Part shown: piece by piece, positions 22,491 to 33,030 of the stretch
Layout of the letters: the number at the start of each line of letters is the position of its first letter
How positions within the stretch are numbered: the stretch's first letter is position 1
Source of the DNA: Ophiothrix spiculata
Lineage: Eukaryota > Echinodermata > Ophiuroidea > Amphilepidida > Ophiotrichidae
Length of the DNA stretch: 44,975 bases
Assembly: GCA_000969725.1 (NCBI GenBank)
Contig: JXSR01S011179.1
Strand: one strand, 5' to 3'
Notes under the pieces: generated by a model
Seen by the model: only the letters and a program-made list of their open reading frames with translations
What the model was told of the DNA's origin: nothing
Databases searched by the model: none
Position numbers and translations under genes: made by a program

Positions 22491-23050
22491 CTATTTAATG
22501 ATGCAAAATATGAAATTTCGAATGTGTTTTAGGGCTCACGGTAAAATTCTTGCAAATTTATCTGAAATAAGATTATATTTTTTTCAAAAAATAAGTCGAT
22601 AATTTTATCAGGCACATTTGAAATTCAATCATATTTGAAGCATTTAAGCGTTTAAACAAATGAAAAAATATATTAGCTGATAAGGGTATTTTGGAATTAA
22701 AGCATCAGGCATAACCTTATCTTTTCTATTTTTCAGTAAAGAAGGATATTACTTCCAATCAATATTTATATCGAGATGATTTGAAAACCAAGCTTGCTTC
22801 ATCGCACAATACTTTTTTATTCCAAATACCTGCGATACAAAATTCTGAAATGATAGTTTCGGGCAATACAGAATGGCTTATTAGGTTTACAGTATGATCG
22901 ATTTTGGTGTATTTTCTTAAAGACATTCATTTCAGGGAACATTCTTTTTACATTGATATCTTTAAATCTGTTATATTATTTTTGCCTTTTACAGAACATA
23001 TCATAAAACAGATGAAACCAGAAAGCTTCCATGGAATTCATTTTCCCCAG
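22491..23050 (+). CDS. Three-exon gene fragment of an unrecognised family, best copy (A2)
   Basis: Three exons fit together in phase. Exon 1 (22491-22540) follows ATCTTTCCTTCTAG, reads YLMMQNMKFRMCFRAH and ends CACG|GTAAAA. Exon 2 (22737-22884) follows TCTATTTTTCAG, reads KKDITSNQYLYRDDLKTKL then SSHNTFLFQIPAIQ and SGNTEWLI, and ends TTAG|GTTTAC. Exon 3 (22995-23050) follows TTTTTGCCTTTTACAG, completes an arginine codon, reads TYHKTDETRKLPWNSFSP and ends CCAG|GTCTCA. Joined phases are 1 then 2, with no stop. No start codon, signal peptide or known domain was identified, and upstream exons are not found. Exon 3 ends in phase 1 while the 135-nt segment downstream needs phase 0, so at least one exon is missing or the gene is dead. 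Confidence 0.42.
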
Positions 23051-23554
23051 GTCTCATTGACAACATGTAATTGATGTGGTTAATTTTGTTTGACAATGTA
23101 AATTGTAAACCACTATATCGCAAATTCACGTTTTTTATCATCACTGCAAATCCAAAATGTAACACTTTTTAAACACCTGCCACCAGTTTGCACTATACTG
23201 TAGTTCCATAGGATACGTGAAAAATATAGAGAAAACTAAATTGAAGTAAGCTGAAGTACATCGTATGTAAAAAATACAGAAGCTGAATTTTTTTTACTGG
23301 AAATACATGACACTTGTAGTGTGCTGTTATTTTTTTAAACCAGTGTCAGCTTCTACCTTAACCAATTCAGACGTCTGACACTTGTACGCCCAAACACTAC
23401 TATACGCCAAAACACTAGCTTTAGGTGTCACAAATGTTAGGTATACTAACCAAGTTTTATGTTTGAAATTAATTCAAACCTGATTTTTTTTTGTATAAAA
23501 CAAGAATTTACATGGTATCTTCTAACGTAATATATGTATTTTCTCGTTATCTAG

Positions 23555-23689
23555 TTCAAAGTTGAATCTGAATACATTCATGATAAATGTAATGTTCATG
23601 TTGTAATGAGCATCTTGTTGCCAGGTTCACGTTTGACATTAGCCAAGAATTATCCAATTTTCTCACGCATCACCTTCAAATCGCATCAG
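23555..23689 (+). CDS. 135-nt symmetric exon-like segment, copy A2
   Basis: It follows TTTCTCGTTATCTAG and ends CATCAG|GCGAGA (GC donor). It is 135 nt with phase 0 on both sides. It reads FKVESEYIHDKCNVHVVM and contains SRLTLAKNYPIFSRITFKSH. As in A1 the frame stays open past the donor to a TAA near 23743, through GDNLTGKETD. The A-type copies share a GC donor while C- and X-type copies use GT. Confidence 0.4.
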
Positions 23690-24087
23690 GCGAGAAAGGC
23701 AATAAAGCAGGGTGATAACCTAACTGGGAAAGAGACAGATTAATCACGTAAGTTATGCAGTAACTTTGCATTATTTGAACAACAAATTCTAATCAAGTCA
23801 GTTCAGATTGGAATTCCGATTTTGCAATATTATTTACAAAAGTTACATGAGAACATGTATGAATACAAATCCCATCAAAGAACAAACATTGACCTTTTTA
23901 CCAAATATCTACTCTAGAAGTTGCTTTTCAAAATCTGAGCGTAAATTTCCGCTCATCTCGTCGTCGTCGTCGCTCATGATCGTTCAAAGTACCGACTACT
24001 ATAACATTCGCATTCACCCGGAAATGCAATCAAGTTGTTTGCATCTGTAACTGGTCACAACAACTTAACATTGTGTAATTTAGCACA

Positions 24088-24530
24088 TTTTCAAGATTCA
24101 AAATTTATTTCAATAACCCATTCAAATAGCACATTCAAAAACAACTTAGAATAAACAAAACAGTATGTTAAAAACACAACAAAAGAATGGTATAAGTAGG
24201 GCCTAAGTTACAGGCGATAAAAGAGTATGACCTAAAAGAAACAAAACACACATTCACACAAAAATGGTCATATATTATATTAGCAAAATTTAACTGTAAT
24301 CTTCTAAAAGGTTTGTTTTAAACATGTTCCTAAATTTTTTGACATATTTAGCTTGTTTTACTTTTTTATCAATACAGTTCCATAAGCCAGGACCAGATGT
24401 CCAAATCGAACGATCAGAAAACAGTTTCCTCGCATTGTGAATGCTATAATTATGGGCATTTCTTGTAGTATTGGTTATGTTTACGGAAATTAACAGATCT
24501 AACCTTTCAATAAATGTGTAGTCTAATCAA
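24088..24530 (-). mobile_element. 5'-truncated non-LTR retrotransposon (LINE, CR1/L2/Jockey-like), 3' end
   Basis: On the minus strand 24290-24526 is open for 78 codons to a TAA and reads as the C-terminal tail of a non-LTR reverse-transcriptase ORF. It contains TRNAHNYSIHNARKLFSDRS, then IWTSGPGLWNCIDKKVKQ, then FRNMFKTNLLEDYS. The R-x-x-x-GP-LWN-I...F+--LK pattern is the usual C-terminal signature of this class. About 200 bases of 3' untranslated sequence follow, ending near TTTTGAATCTTGAAAA at the A2 side. It sits exactly between A2 and C2. It is a dead insertion, lacking endonuclease and reverse transcriptase. The clade is not certain. Confidence 0.8.
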
Positions 24531-25239
24531 TGATTATTAATCATACTGTATTAAGCCAATTACATTGCAGGCAATATTTTTGAAAAATCGATAAAATGTT
24601 TAGCAACTATCAAAATGAAGGTGTTTGTGGGTAACTAATAATTAAAATCATTACATGAAGTTCATAAGTTGAGAAACGAGTTCATTATTGGTCAAGTCCT
24701 ACATGTTCGAAAGATAAATTGATTGTAAATTTCTGCTTCTGTCAAAACACGTTCCAAGAATTTTTAAGCTTGTTGTTATATAGGTGACCGATTAGCAACA
24801 TTTTGCACGTACACCATTAAAATCACCATTACAATGATTGTAAAATGTCGTGTAACAAGTTTTAATATTTTGTCCAAGTCAATTTATATTCTGACAGCAC
24901 ATTTTATGACTGATGGACTTACTTAATGGCTTTCTAAACTAGGCTTTTACTTTAAACGCCATTATTTTCGCGCGCAGTAATTTTTTGCGCCAGGCCAATC
25001 TGAAATAATTTCGTGCTTTTTAATTTTCGCTCTCTTTTTTAACGAGTGGCAATATATATAAAACCATTTTGGCGCTACATGTATTTTCGCGCTTGATGAA
25101 TATGTGATATGGTAGACTCATACTTCTCATTACTTTTTTACCATAATAATAAAAAAAATGTCCAGGTTTCTGATTTTTAGGCCCTTTCCATAAAGTTATA
25201 AGTCTAGAAAGTAAGTTCATATGGGACAGGTTAACCTTG

Positions 25240-25890
25240 AATCTTGATACCCCCGATTTTTTCATCAAAATGACCGAAAAGGATGTAAAAACAATTATTT
25301 AAATGCCCGGGGTCACTTCGTTTTGCGTTTTAGAGCAATCGGCGACGATCCGTTAGGGGGTGGGGGGTGGTTAACACCCCTCCCTTAGGTGGACGAGGGT
25401 TAAAGGTGAAGTTCATGATTCTGATGTTTCCAAAACCCGACCTCTTTTCTAGCTAAATAAAAAGAAGAGTAAAACATAAATATATGCCGAAAATTTTACT
25501 TGATTTGGACTATTCGTTTTCAAGTTAAGGTTTTCAGTATTTAAAAAAAACTCCATAAGCTACCTTGTTGTATTTACTGTCGGGTTCCTGATAGTAATTA
25601 GAAAATGACACTTTTTCTTACTTGAAAAATGAAAGAATGGTTTTGGAATTGTAGTATATACCAATCAGAGATTCTTACTCAACTTTGATAGAGGTGACCT
25701 TGAGGATGAAAAGTTGATCATGAATTGCCCCTTTAAGAGAAATTTATAAAAAGTACCCCTAACTAGCCTTAAATCGGATGTTATTTGCTACCTACCTGAA
25801 ATTTTTCTATATGTTACGTCAATCAAACAATTATTTTAGGTCTTTTTTATGCGTGGTTAATTTGAATTAATCATAAACACAATGTTATGT
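25240..25890. other. Stretch in C2 not shared with C1; no gene seen
   Basis: It replaces the C1 region that holds exon 2-3 remnants. It contains a G+C-rich patch (GGGGGTGGGGGGTGG, then CACCCCTCCC, near 25354-25386) that may fold. No inverted ends or coding signal were found. It could be an insertion with a linked deletion. Confidence 0.4.
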
Positions 25891-26055
25891 TACACGTTTC
25901 TGTCACTTATACTTCCAGAAAATACGTGTAATGTACAAAGTCGAATTAATTTTTCGTCACTAATATCAAATCACTTATCAACGTGTATTGTCAAATCTAC
26001 ATTAACTTCTACCTATCTAAAATACATGTTATTAAGTGTGTTTCGCGTTTTCTAG

Positions 26056-26190
26056 TTCAAAGTTGAATCTGAATACATTCATGATAAATGTGATGTTGAT
26101 GTTTTAATGCTCATCTTGTTTGTAGGTTCACGTTTGACATTAGCCACGCATCATCCCATTTTCTCACATATCACTTTCACGTCGGATAAG
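26056..26190 (+). CDS. 135-nt symmetric exon-like segment, copy C2
   Basis: It follows CGCGTTTTCTAG and reads FKVESEYIHDKCDVDVLM, then SRLTLATHHPIFSHITFTSD. At its end one G is missing: GATAAG|TGAGAA where C1 has GATAAGGTGAGAA, so the donor is weakened (or shifts by one base) and the unspliced frame meets TGA at once. The length and open frame are still kept. Confidence 0.38.
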
Positions 26191-27100
26191 TGAGAAGCAG
26201 GACAATGCCCGATACGGGAAGAAATAAAAGAAGATGATCCTGGAATGGCAAAATTGGACTGTATATGATTTGTTTCGATTTTGCTTTTCTCTTCATTCCA
26301 ACCTTTGATGAAAGGTTACTCCAATTATTCTGGAAAGATTATATTGAAATACAGGATAGGGTCGTATAAAAATAAGTAATCTTATTTTTTCAAAAAATAT
26401 GTCAAAAACATGCCATTTCGTGCCAAAAAGTAAAATGTTACAATTTTTTTCAAAAAAAAAAATGAAAAATTGACAAACCCTACTAGATATGTATTTTCAT
26501 ATTAAAAAAGAGTGGAAAAAATCATAGCTTAAATTCGTGTTTTTATCAAAATAAAAACATTGTGATAAAATAGGCATTCGTAAGGGCTACATAAGTAGTT
26601 TGAAAGCTTCAATTAAAAATGTTATCGTATTGAGTCTGCCCTATACATTTAGAAATTTTGCAACCTGAGAGGGCTTTCGAAAATCAAACCGCAGCATTAT
26701 ATTCAGTTCCTTTGTTTCACATTATCTTTTGGCGAACTTTGATCAGTTTTCACCTTTATCATCATATGATCATCACAGAAAATGTAGCTCATATATCACA
26801 TCAACAATTTGTATTTATTTGACACATTAAAAGTAGTGACATCTTTATGACATGTTTTCGCCAACATGTTATTAACTTAAGACGTAAACCATAGACCATT
26901 TATGCATAAACACATTTTGGTTTCTATAGCAAACCAATTAAACAAATAACCCGAGAACAACTTATACTTTCATTCTGGTGGCAATTAACACTTAACTGCA
27001 TAAAGTACCCCGTACTTCCGTTAGTGCATAAGGGGGGGGGGGGGTCCATGGCATCACCCCTTATAAAAACCATTGTTCTGCCCTTTTAATCTTTACACCA

Positions 27101-27520
27101 TATGTGACCCGTCATATCGAAAGGTACCTTAAGTGTCCCAAAATGAAAATTGATTTTTTTGGTCACATCTGAAAGATTATATTTTAAGCTTTAAAATGAC
27201 ACCTTGCTTTTGGTTATTATATGTTCGATTGCAAAGTTACATCCAAAATGGTTAATCCGGCTGATTCAGAAAACTATAGTTCTGAGAAAATTGAGTTAAA
27301 GTTTCTATACTGGTAATACTTGAATGGAGAAAGGATTTTTGTCTTGGTTTTTAAAACATTTGTCTTATGTTTTAGATGTTGGAATCTGATTATTATGATA
27401 GAATACACTTCTGATGAAATTAGACATTTGACCTTGGGCGTGATTTTTTACTATGGTCAGCTTCTATCTCGTAATTTACTATGCGACCTTAAGGTACCTT
27501 TCGATATGACGGGTCACATA
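27101..27520. mobile_element. 420-bp MITE with perfect 33-bp inverted ends (TATGTGACCCG family)
   Basis: The left end TATGTGACCCGTCATATCGA, continuing to ...CCTTAAG, is exactly repeated in reverse complement at the right end, 33 bp without mismatch. The outermost TA is probably the target duplication. The 80-codon frame at 27320-27562 runs out of the element and is not transposase-like. Perfect ends suggest fairly recent insertion. Related ends occur alone at 4063-4080 and 29181-29197, and a related element at 41572-42003. Confidence 0.8.
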
Positions 27521-27999
27521 TATAGGTACACTAATCACAACCATATTTTAGGAAAAATATAAAATATACATGCCGTTTCAAAATGGCGGCCAAATAACCA
27601 ATTTTTGTTTCAGGACATATTGATTTTGGCAAAAATTTGGTTAAACCATTTCCCAAAGAAATTTTCCAATGAATTAGGAGAGCATGAATACATTGACATT
27701 GTTGAAATAAAATTCAGTGACTTTACTATGCAATATCACAAAGATATGATAAAACCCTTCAACGTATAACTACTTGTAAGAAAATCTATTCTGCACTACA
27801 AGTTCATGTCGATTTGATTTATCAATGCCGAACACATACCTGCTCAACTAGGATCACAATTTACCTTGTTATAAAATTAATAATATTTGCTGCAGCCAGA
27901 TAACTATGACTAACATTTTGAACAAACACAAACGTTTTAAACCTAAATAGCATTTTCCTTAGAGCATTCAATTTCATGTATGTTTATCTTTCCTTCTAG

Positions 28000-28563
28000 C
28001 TATTTGATGATGCAAAATATGAAATTTCAAATGTATTTCAGGGCTCACGGTAACCCCTTCTTGCAAATTTATCTGAAAAAGGATTATATTTTTTTTAAAT
28101 ATAAGTCGATAATTTTATCAGGCAAATTTGAAATTCAATCATATTTGAAGCATTTTAAAGCGTTTAAACAAATGAAAAAAATCTATTAGCTGATAAGGGT
28201 ATTTCGGAATTAAAGCATCAAGCATAACCTTATCTTTTCTATTTTTCAGTAAAGATGGATATTTCTTCCAATCAATATTTATATCGAGATGATTTGAAAA
28301 CCAAGCTTGCTTCATCGCACAATACTTTCTTATTCCAAATACCTACGATACAAAATTCTGAAATGACAGTTTCGGGCAATGCAGAACGACTTATTAGGTT
28401 TACAGTATGATCGATTTTGGTGTATTTCCTTAGAGAAATTAATTTCAGGGAACATTTTTTTTACATTGATATCATTAAGACTAGTAAATCATTTTTGCCA
28501 TTTACAGAACGTATCATAAAACGGATGGAACTAGTAAGCTCCCAAGGAAATCATTTTTCCCAG
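28000..28563 (+). pseudogene. Three-exon gene fragment of the plus-strand family, copy A3
   Basis: Exon 1 (28000-28049) reads YLMMQNMKFQMYFRAH and ends CACG|GTAACC. Exon 2 (28250-28397) is fully open, KMDISSNQYLYRDDLKTKL ... SGNAERLI, ending TTAG|GTTTAC. Exon 3 (28508-28563) reads TYHKTDGTSKLPRKSFFP, but its donor has changed from GTCTCA to GATTCA. Splice phases match those of A2. Exons 1-2 are intact; the lost exon 3 donor and the truncated 135-nt segment downstream make a dead copy likely. In exon 1 the alternative frame is also open here (LFDDAKYEISNVFQGS), so its frame is not certain. Confidence 0.4.
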
Positions 28564-29083
28564 GATTCATTGACATATAATGTTATAAAATTTTACTCAA
28601 CAAAGTAATTTAGATGTGGTTGATTTTGTTTGACAATGTAAATGTACACCACTATATCAAAAATTCCCATTCTTTATCATCCCTGCAAATCCAAAAATGT
28701 AAAAGTTTTTGAATACCTGTCACTAGTTTGCACTGTACTGTAGTTCCATAGAATACTTGAAAAATATCGAAATTAGAGTAAGCGGAAGTACAACGTATGT
28801 AAAAATACAGAAGTTGAATTTTCGTTACTGGAAATACATGACACTTGTAGTGTGCTGTTATTTTTTTACACCAGTGTTAGCTTCTACCATAACCAATTCA
28901 GACGTCTGACACCTGTACGCCCAAACACTACTATACGTCAAAACACTAGCTTTAGGTGTCACAAATGTTAGGTATACTAACCAAATTTATGTTTGGAATT
29001 AATTCAAACCTGATCTTTTTTGTATAAAACAAGAATTTATATGGTATCTTCTAACGTAAGAAATGTATTTTCTCGTTATCTAG

Positions 29084-29168
29084 TTCAAAGTTGAATCTGA
29101 ATACATTCATGATAAATGTAAGGTTCATGTTGTAATGAGCATCTTGTTACCAGGTTCACGTTTGACAA
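29084..29168 (+). pseudogene. 135-nt exon-like segment, truncated copy A3
   Basis: It starts normally after CTCGTTATCTAG (FKVESEYIHDKCKVHVVM) and is cut after about 83 bases, at TTTGACA, by the start of block X2 and its MITE-like terminus (29181-29197). In A1 the same place continues through the full exon and about 900 further bases before X1 begins. Confidence 0.6.
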
Positions 29169-29180
29169 TTACCGTGTTAT

Positions 29181-29197
29181 GATATGACGGGTCGCAA
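29181..29197. mobile_element. Solo, decayed terminus of the TATGTGACCCG family
   Basis: GATATGACGGGTCGCAAA differs by two bases from the terminus at 4063-4080. It sits at the A3/X2 junction. Confidence 0.5.
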
Positions 29198-29736
29198 AAT
29201 AGGACTTGAATTTTGAATATCTAAATTTCTTACAGATCAAATCATTCAAATGAATAAAAAGACATAAAAGCCTATAATAAACGTTAAATATAAGAGACAT
29301 TAATGACCTTTATACTGGATTTATGGTTGAGCCACCCAGGGAATTACATTGCTTTAAAATGTTCATGGCGCCTCTCAATCGTTTAAAATGACACCTACAT
29401 GTAGATCTTATTTCTACGTTCAAATTCTCTTGATTTCTCAGTGGTAATGTAGGTCTGCATTTATAAAGGAGGTTGTACTTTATTAGAATGTTTCAAAGTT
29501 TAAACTGTCTAGTTAAAATGTAATTTATCTTTTAATGTCCATTATGTCCCATTGTGGACGATAAAATACGTTTGTCACATATATATTTCATATAAATATA
29601 ATGCTATAATGGGGGTTATTTGAACCCAACGTCAATTGAATAATTACATGTATTAAATTATTTTTACAGTAAAGAAGATGTTAAAAACAAAAGCAATCTT
29701 AGGTGTTCATTAAGTGCATCAGTCCCTTAAAGGGGC

Positions 29737-30470
29737 AGCATCATCCCCAATTTTTTCTTCAAGTATTTTGAGATTTTGCATCATTTGAAGCATTAGCGGG
29801 AATAATAACAGCATGCAAAGTTTCATTGTTAAATTCAAACCCTTTATATACAAAAAATTTAGATATTCTTTTATTTTTAACTATCGTTGTCGACAACGAT
29901 AAATGAATTTTCAAAATTTGCCTTTTCCGGAGATCTAATTCAAACTCCAAATTTCTTTTATTTTATGGGCAATACATGATGAGAAAGGAATGTTTGACAA
30001 ACACGTCTTTGGCTCTTTGTCGATATATAGCATTAATATATTTAGATAGTAGCCTTATACCAAAGATCAACAAACAAAATAGAATTGAAATTTTTGACTT
30101 TTCTGAAGGTTTTGATCAACATTTTCCTGATATCCGGTAACTGACTGTTATTTTTTACCATATGAAGTGTTAATCATCCACAAATAAAATTTTCAAATTT
30201 TGTGGCTCACCCCGAAAGGCCAGGGGGGACTTTGCAGATGATATCAATTTTGATTTTATCATTTCATCCGTTAAAGCATTTTCTAAGCATTAAAACGACA
30301 CATTACTTTTAGAATTGATCAAGGCAATCTAATTTTACAAAAAAAAAAATCTGCTGAAAATTCTTATTATTTTCTTTATTTTTGCTGTCTATTTTCACTA
30401 GTTTCTCGAAAAGTGTTCTGTCGCAAAGTCCCCCTTTTCGAGGTGAGTCATCACATTTATAGTAATATAC
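29737..30470. mobile_element. Probable insertion in X2 with a pair of inverted segments
   Basis: X1 (4640-4750) lacks this stretch. Inside, GGGGGGACTTTGCAGATGA near 30225 is inverted at about 30415-30455 (TCGCAAAGTCCCCC then GAGGTGAGTCATCACA), giving a hairpin-like pair about 250 bp apart. GTCGACAAC sits near 29889. There are no complete ends or target duplication, and no coding signal. It may be one or two old elements. Confidence 0.4.
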
Positions 30471-30906
30471 TAAGTAGCTTACAAGTAGTTTATCATGATT
30501 TTGAGGACCATTGGAGAAACTGCAGGTGGCAAAAAATGTTGTAAAAACAGTGTTTCTAGTTTCAAAACTTTAAAAATATTTTGTTTCTACACCTGTGATG
30601 GGCAAACACATTATTTTGATGACATTGTTTCTCTTTACCCTGCCGAAGACTTGTTTTTGACGTTTTTCTTTCTTCTTCTGACCCTGCCGAAGGCTTCGGC
30701 AGGGTTCTGTTTTTGACAAGTTTCTTTCTTCTTTCTTTCTTTCTGGCAACACTTTGATGTATTATACCTCCGGCATACAATGACCGATTTTGACCATTAT
30801 TATGTTCTGAGCTGTCCGATTTCCAAAAAAATCGGACAGGGATATCGGACAGCTTACAAAATATCAGATTTTGAACATAATAATGATAAAATTGGATGGA
30901 TTTTTT

Positions 30907-31621
30907 NNNNNNNNNNNNNNNNNNNNNNNNNNNNNNNNNNNNNNNNNNNNNNNNNNNNNNNNNNNNNNNNNNNNNNNNNNNNNNNNNNNNNNNNNNNNNN
31001 NNNNNNNNNNNNNNNNNNNNNNNNNNNNNNNNNNNNNNNNNNNNNNNNNNNNNNNNNNNNNNNNNNNNNNNNNNNNNNNNNNNNNNNNNNNNNNNNNNNN
31101 NNNNNNNNNNNNNNNNNNNNNNNNNNNNNNNNNNNNNNNNNNNNNNNNNNNNNNNNNNNNNNNNNNNNNNNNNNNNNNNNNNNNNNNNNNNNNNNNNNNN
31201 NNNNNNNNNNNNNNNNNNNNNNNNNNNNNNNNNNNNNNNNNNNNNNNNNNNNNNNNNNNNNNNNNNNNNNNNNNNNNNNNNNNNNNNNNNNNNNNNNNNN
31301 NNNNNNNNNNNNNNNNNNNNNNNNNNNNNNNNNNNNNNNNNNNNNNNNNNNNNNNNNNNNNNNNNNNNNNNNNNNNNNNNNNNNNNNNNNNNNNNNNNNN
31401 NNNNNNNNNNNNNNNNNNNNNNNNNNNNNNNNNNNNNNNNNNNNNNNNNNNNNNNNNNNNNNNNNNNNNNNNNNNNNNNNNNNNNNNNNNNNNNNNNNNN
31501 NNNNNNNNNNNNNNNNNNNNNNNNNNNNNNNNNNNNNNNNNNNNNNNNNNNNNNNNNNNNNNNNNNNNNNNNNNNNNNNNNNNNNNNNNNNNNNNNNNNN
31601 NNNNNNNNNNNNNNNNNNNNN
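30907..31621. other. Assembly gap (N run) inside the Helitron-like element
   Basis: 715 unknown bases, just before the tandem array; the repeat probably caused the gap. Open frames across it are artefacts. Confidence 0.98.
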
Positions 31622-33030
31622 TTCCTTTGGGGTCAAAGGTCAAAAGAAAGGTCAAATTTTCAACTTTGTCGGATTTTGACGTTTGATGTGTCAAATTGTT
31701 TGTCTTGGACCAACGATCAAAAGTGTCCATGGTGACCCCATCGCCCAACCCTTCCTTGGGGTTCAAAGGTCAAAAGAAAGGTCAAATTTTCAACTTTGTT
31801 CGATTTCAAAGATAAAGGTGTCAAATTGTTCGTCTTGGAACAGCGATCAAAATTGTCCATAGTTACCCCGTCACTTTACCTTTTCTTTGGGGTCAAAGGT
31901 CAAAACAAAGGTCAAATTTTCAATTTTGTTCGATTTCAAGGATTAAGGTGTCAAATTGTCCGTCTTGGAATGTTGATCAAAAGTGTCAATGGTGACCTCG
32001 TCGTCTGACCTTTCCTTAGGGGTCAAAGATCAAAAGAAAGGTCAAATTTTTGACTTTGTCTGATTTAAGGTGTCAAGTTGTGCGTCTTTGTGATCAAATG
32101 TGTCAATGGTGACCCAATCGTCTGACTCTTCTCGGGGGTCAAAGGTCAAAACAAAGGTCAATTTTCTCAACTTTTTTCCGATTTCAAAGAATAAGGTGTC
32201 TAATTGTTCGTTTTGGAACAGCGATTAAAAGTGTTAACGGTGACCCCTTTGTCCGACCTTTCATTGTGGGTCAGAGGTCATAAAAAAGGTTAGAAACACG
32301 CTATGAGTTTTAGAAATATCGAGCTCGACGCTTTTTGTATCATGCTCAATCTATCCAATTTTATATCAAACTTGGGTAAAGGGACCAGGGCCACCTCCCG
32401 TTCATGTCACCTGACACCTGACCCCTCAAAGGTCACGTAGGGGTCAAGGGGTCAAAAACTTGATTTTCACGAAAAAAAGTTTCAACTCAATTACGTTACA
32501 TGGTATGGTCCTGAAATTTGGGGACATGAAACGTCTTGACATTGTCCACAAAAGTTATTGGATGGAAAAAATATCTGGGGTCATATGGGGTCACAGAGGT
32601 TAAATAAAAAAGGTCAAATTTTCAACTTTGTCCGATTTCGACGTTTGAGGTGTCATATTGTTCGTCTTGGTCCAACGATCAAACATGTCTATGGTGACTC
32701 CATCGTCCGACCCTTCCTTGGGGTCAAAGGTCAAAAGAAAGGTCAATGGAAAGGTCAAATTTTAAACTTTGTCCGATTTCGACGTTTGAGGTGTCATATT
32801 GTTCGTCTTGGTCCAACGATCAAAAGTGTCCACAGTGACCCCATTGCCCGACCCTTCCTTGGGGTCAAAGGTCAAAAGAAAGGTCAAATTTTCAACTTTT
32901 TTCGATTTCAAAGATTATGGTGTCAAATTTTTCGTCTTGGAACAGCGATCAAAAGTGTCCATGGTGACCCCGTCACTTGACCTTTCCTTGGTGGTTAAAG
33001 GTCAAAAGAAAGGTCAAAGTTTTTAATTTT
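31622..33030 (+). repeat. Minisatellite, unit about 115-145 bp, with DR1-like motif
   Basis: The units start with GGGGTCAAAGGTCAAAAGAA and later carry TTTGTCCGATTTC, a GTCTTGG motif and GTCCATGGTGACCCC. Starts are seen near 31629, 31758, 31889, 32019, 32135, 32720, 32861 and 32990, with degenerate units in 32260-32580. Some neighbouring units differ by multiples of three, which produces a 140-codon frame at 32558-32980; it is a repeat artefact, not a gene. Confidence 0.85.

Larger units (their letters stand above)
20884..24087. repeat. Segmental duplication block A, copy A2
   Basis: It is the best-preserved copy of block A, nearly identical to A1 by eye for long runs, with the same order of segments. 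Differences include the inserted element at 21884-22083 and a (TCG)5 run at 23958-23972 where A1 has two TCG units. Its right end is cut by the LINE at 24088. Confidence 0.85.
24540..26639. repeat. Segmental duplication block C, copy C2
   Basis: Matches C1 at both ends (24546-25230 and 25895-26570). It joins block A3 at about 26640 without the MITE that separates C1 from A2. Confidence 0.8.
26640..29168. repeat. Segmental duplication block A, copy A3 (truncated)
   Basis: It is more diverged from A1 and A2 than they are from each other. The part from 26990 to 27700 is largely unlike the others and includes a 13-base G run (27032-27044) and the MITE at 27101-27520. The right end stops inside the 135-nt segment. 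Confidence 0.8.

Noticed and set aside
27320-27562. 80-codon plus-strand frame
   Set aside because: It lies mostly inside the MITE at 27101-27520 and runs out of it; no transposase features.
30780-31766. Long open frames of 260-300 codons
   Set aside because: They cross the 715-base N run.
32558-32980. 140-codon frame with three similar ~46-residue repeats
   Set aside because: Neighbouring minisatellite units here happen to differ in length by multiples of three; other units of the same array are not open.
31622-33030. CRISPR-like array
   Set aside because: Units of 115-145 bp are repeated throughout with no constant repeat and unique spacer pattern, in a eukaryotic transposon.
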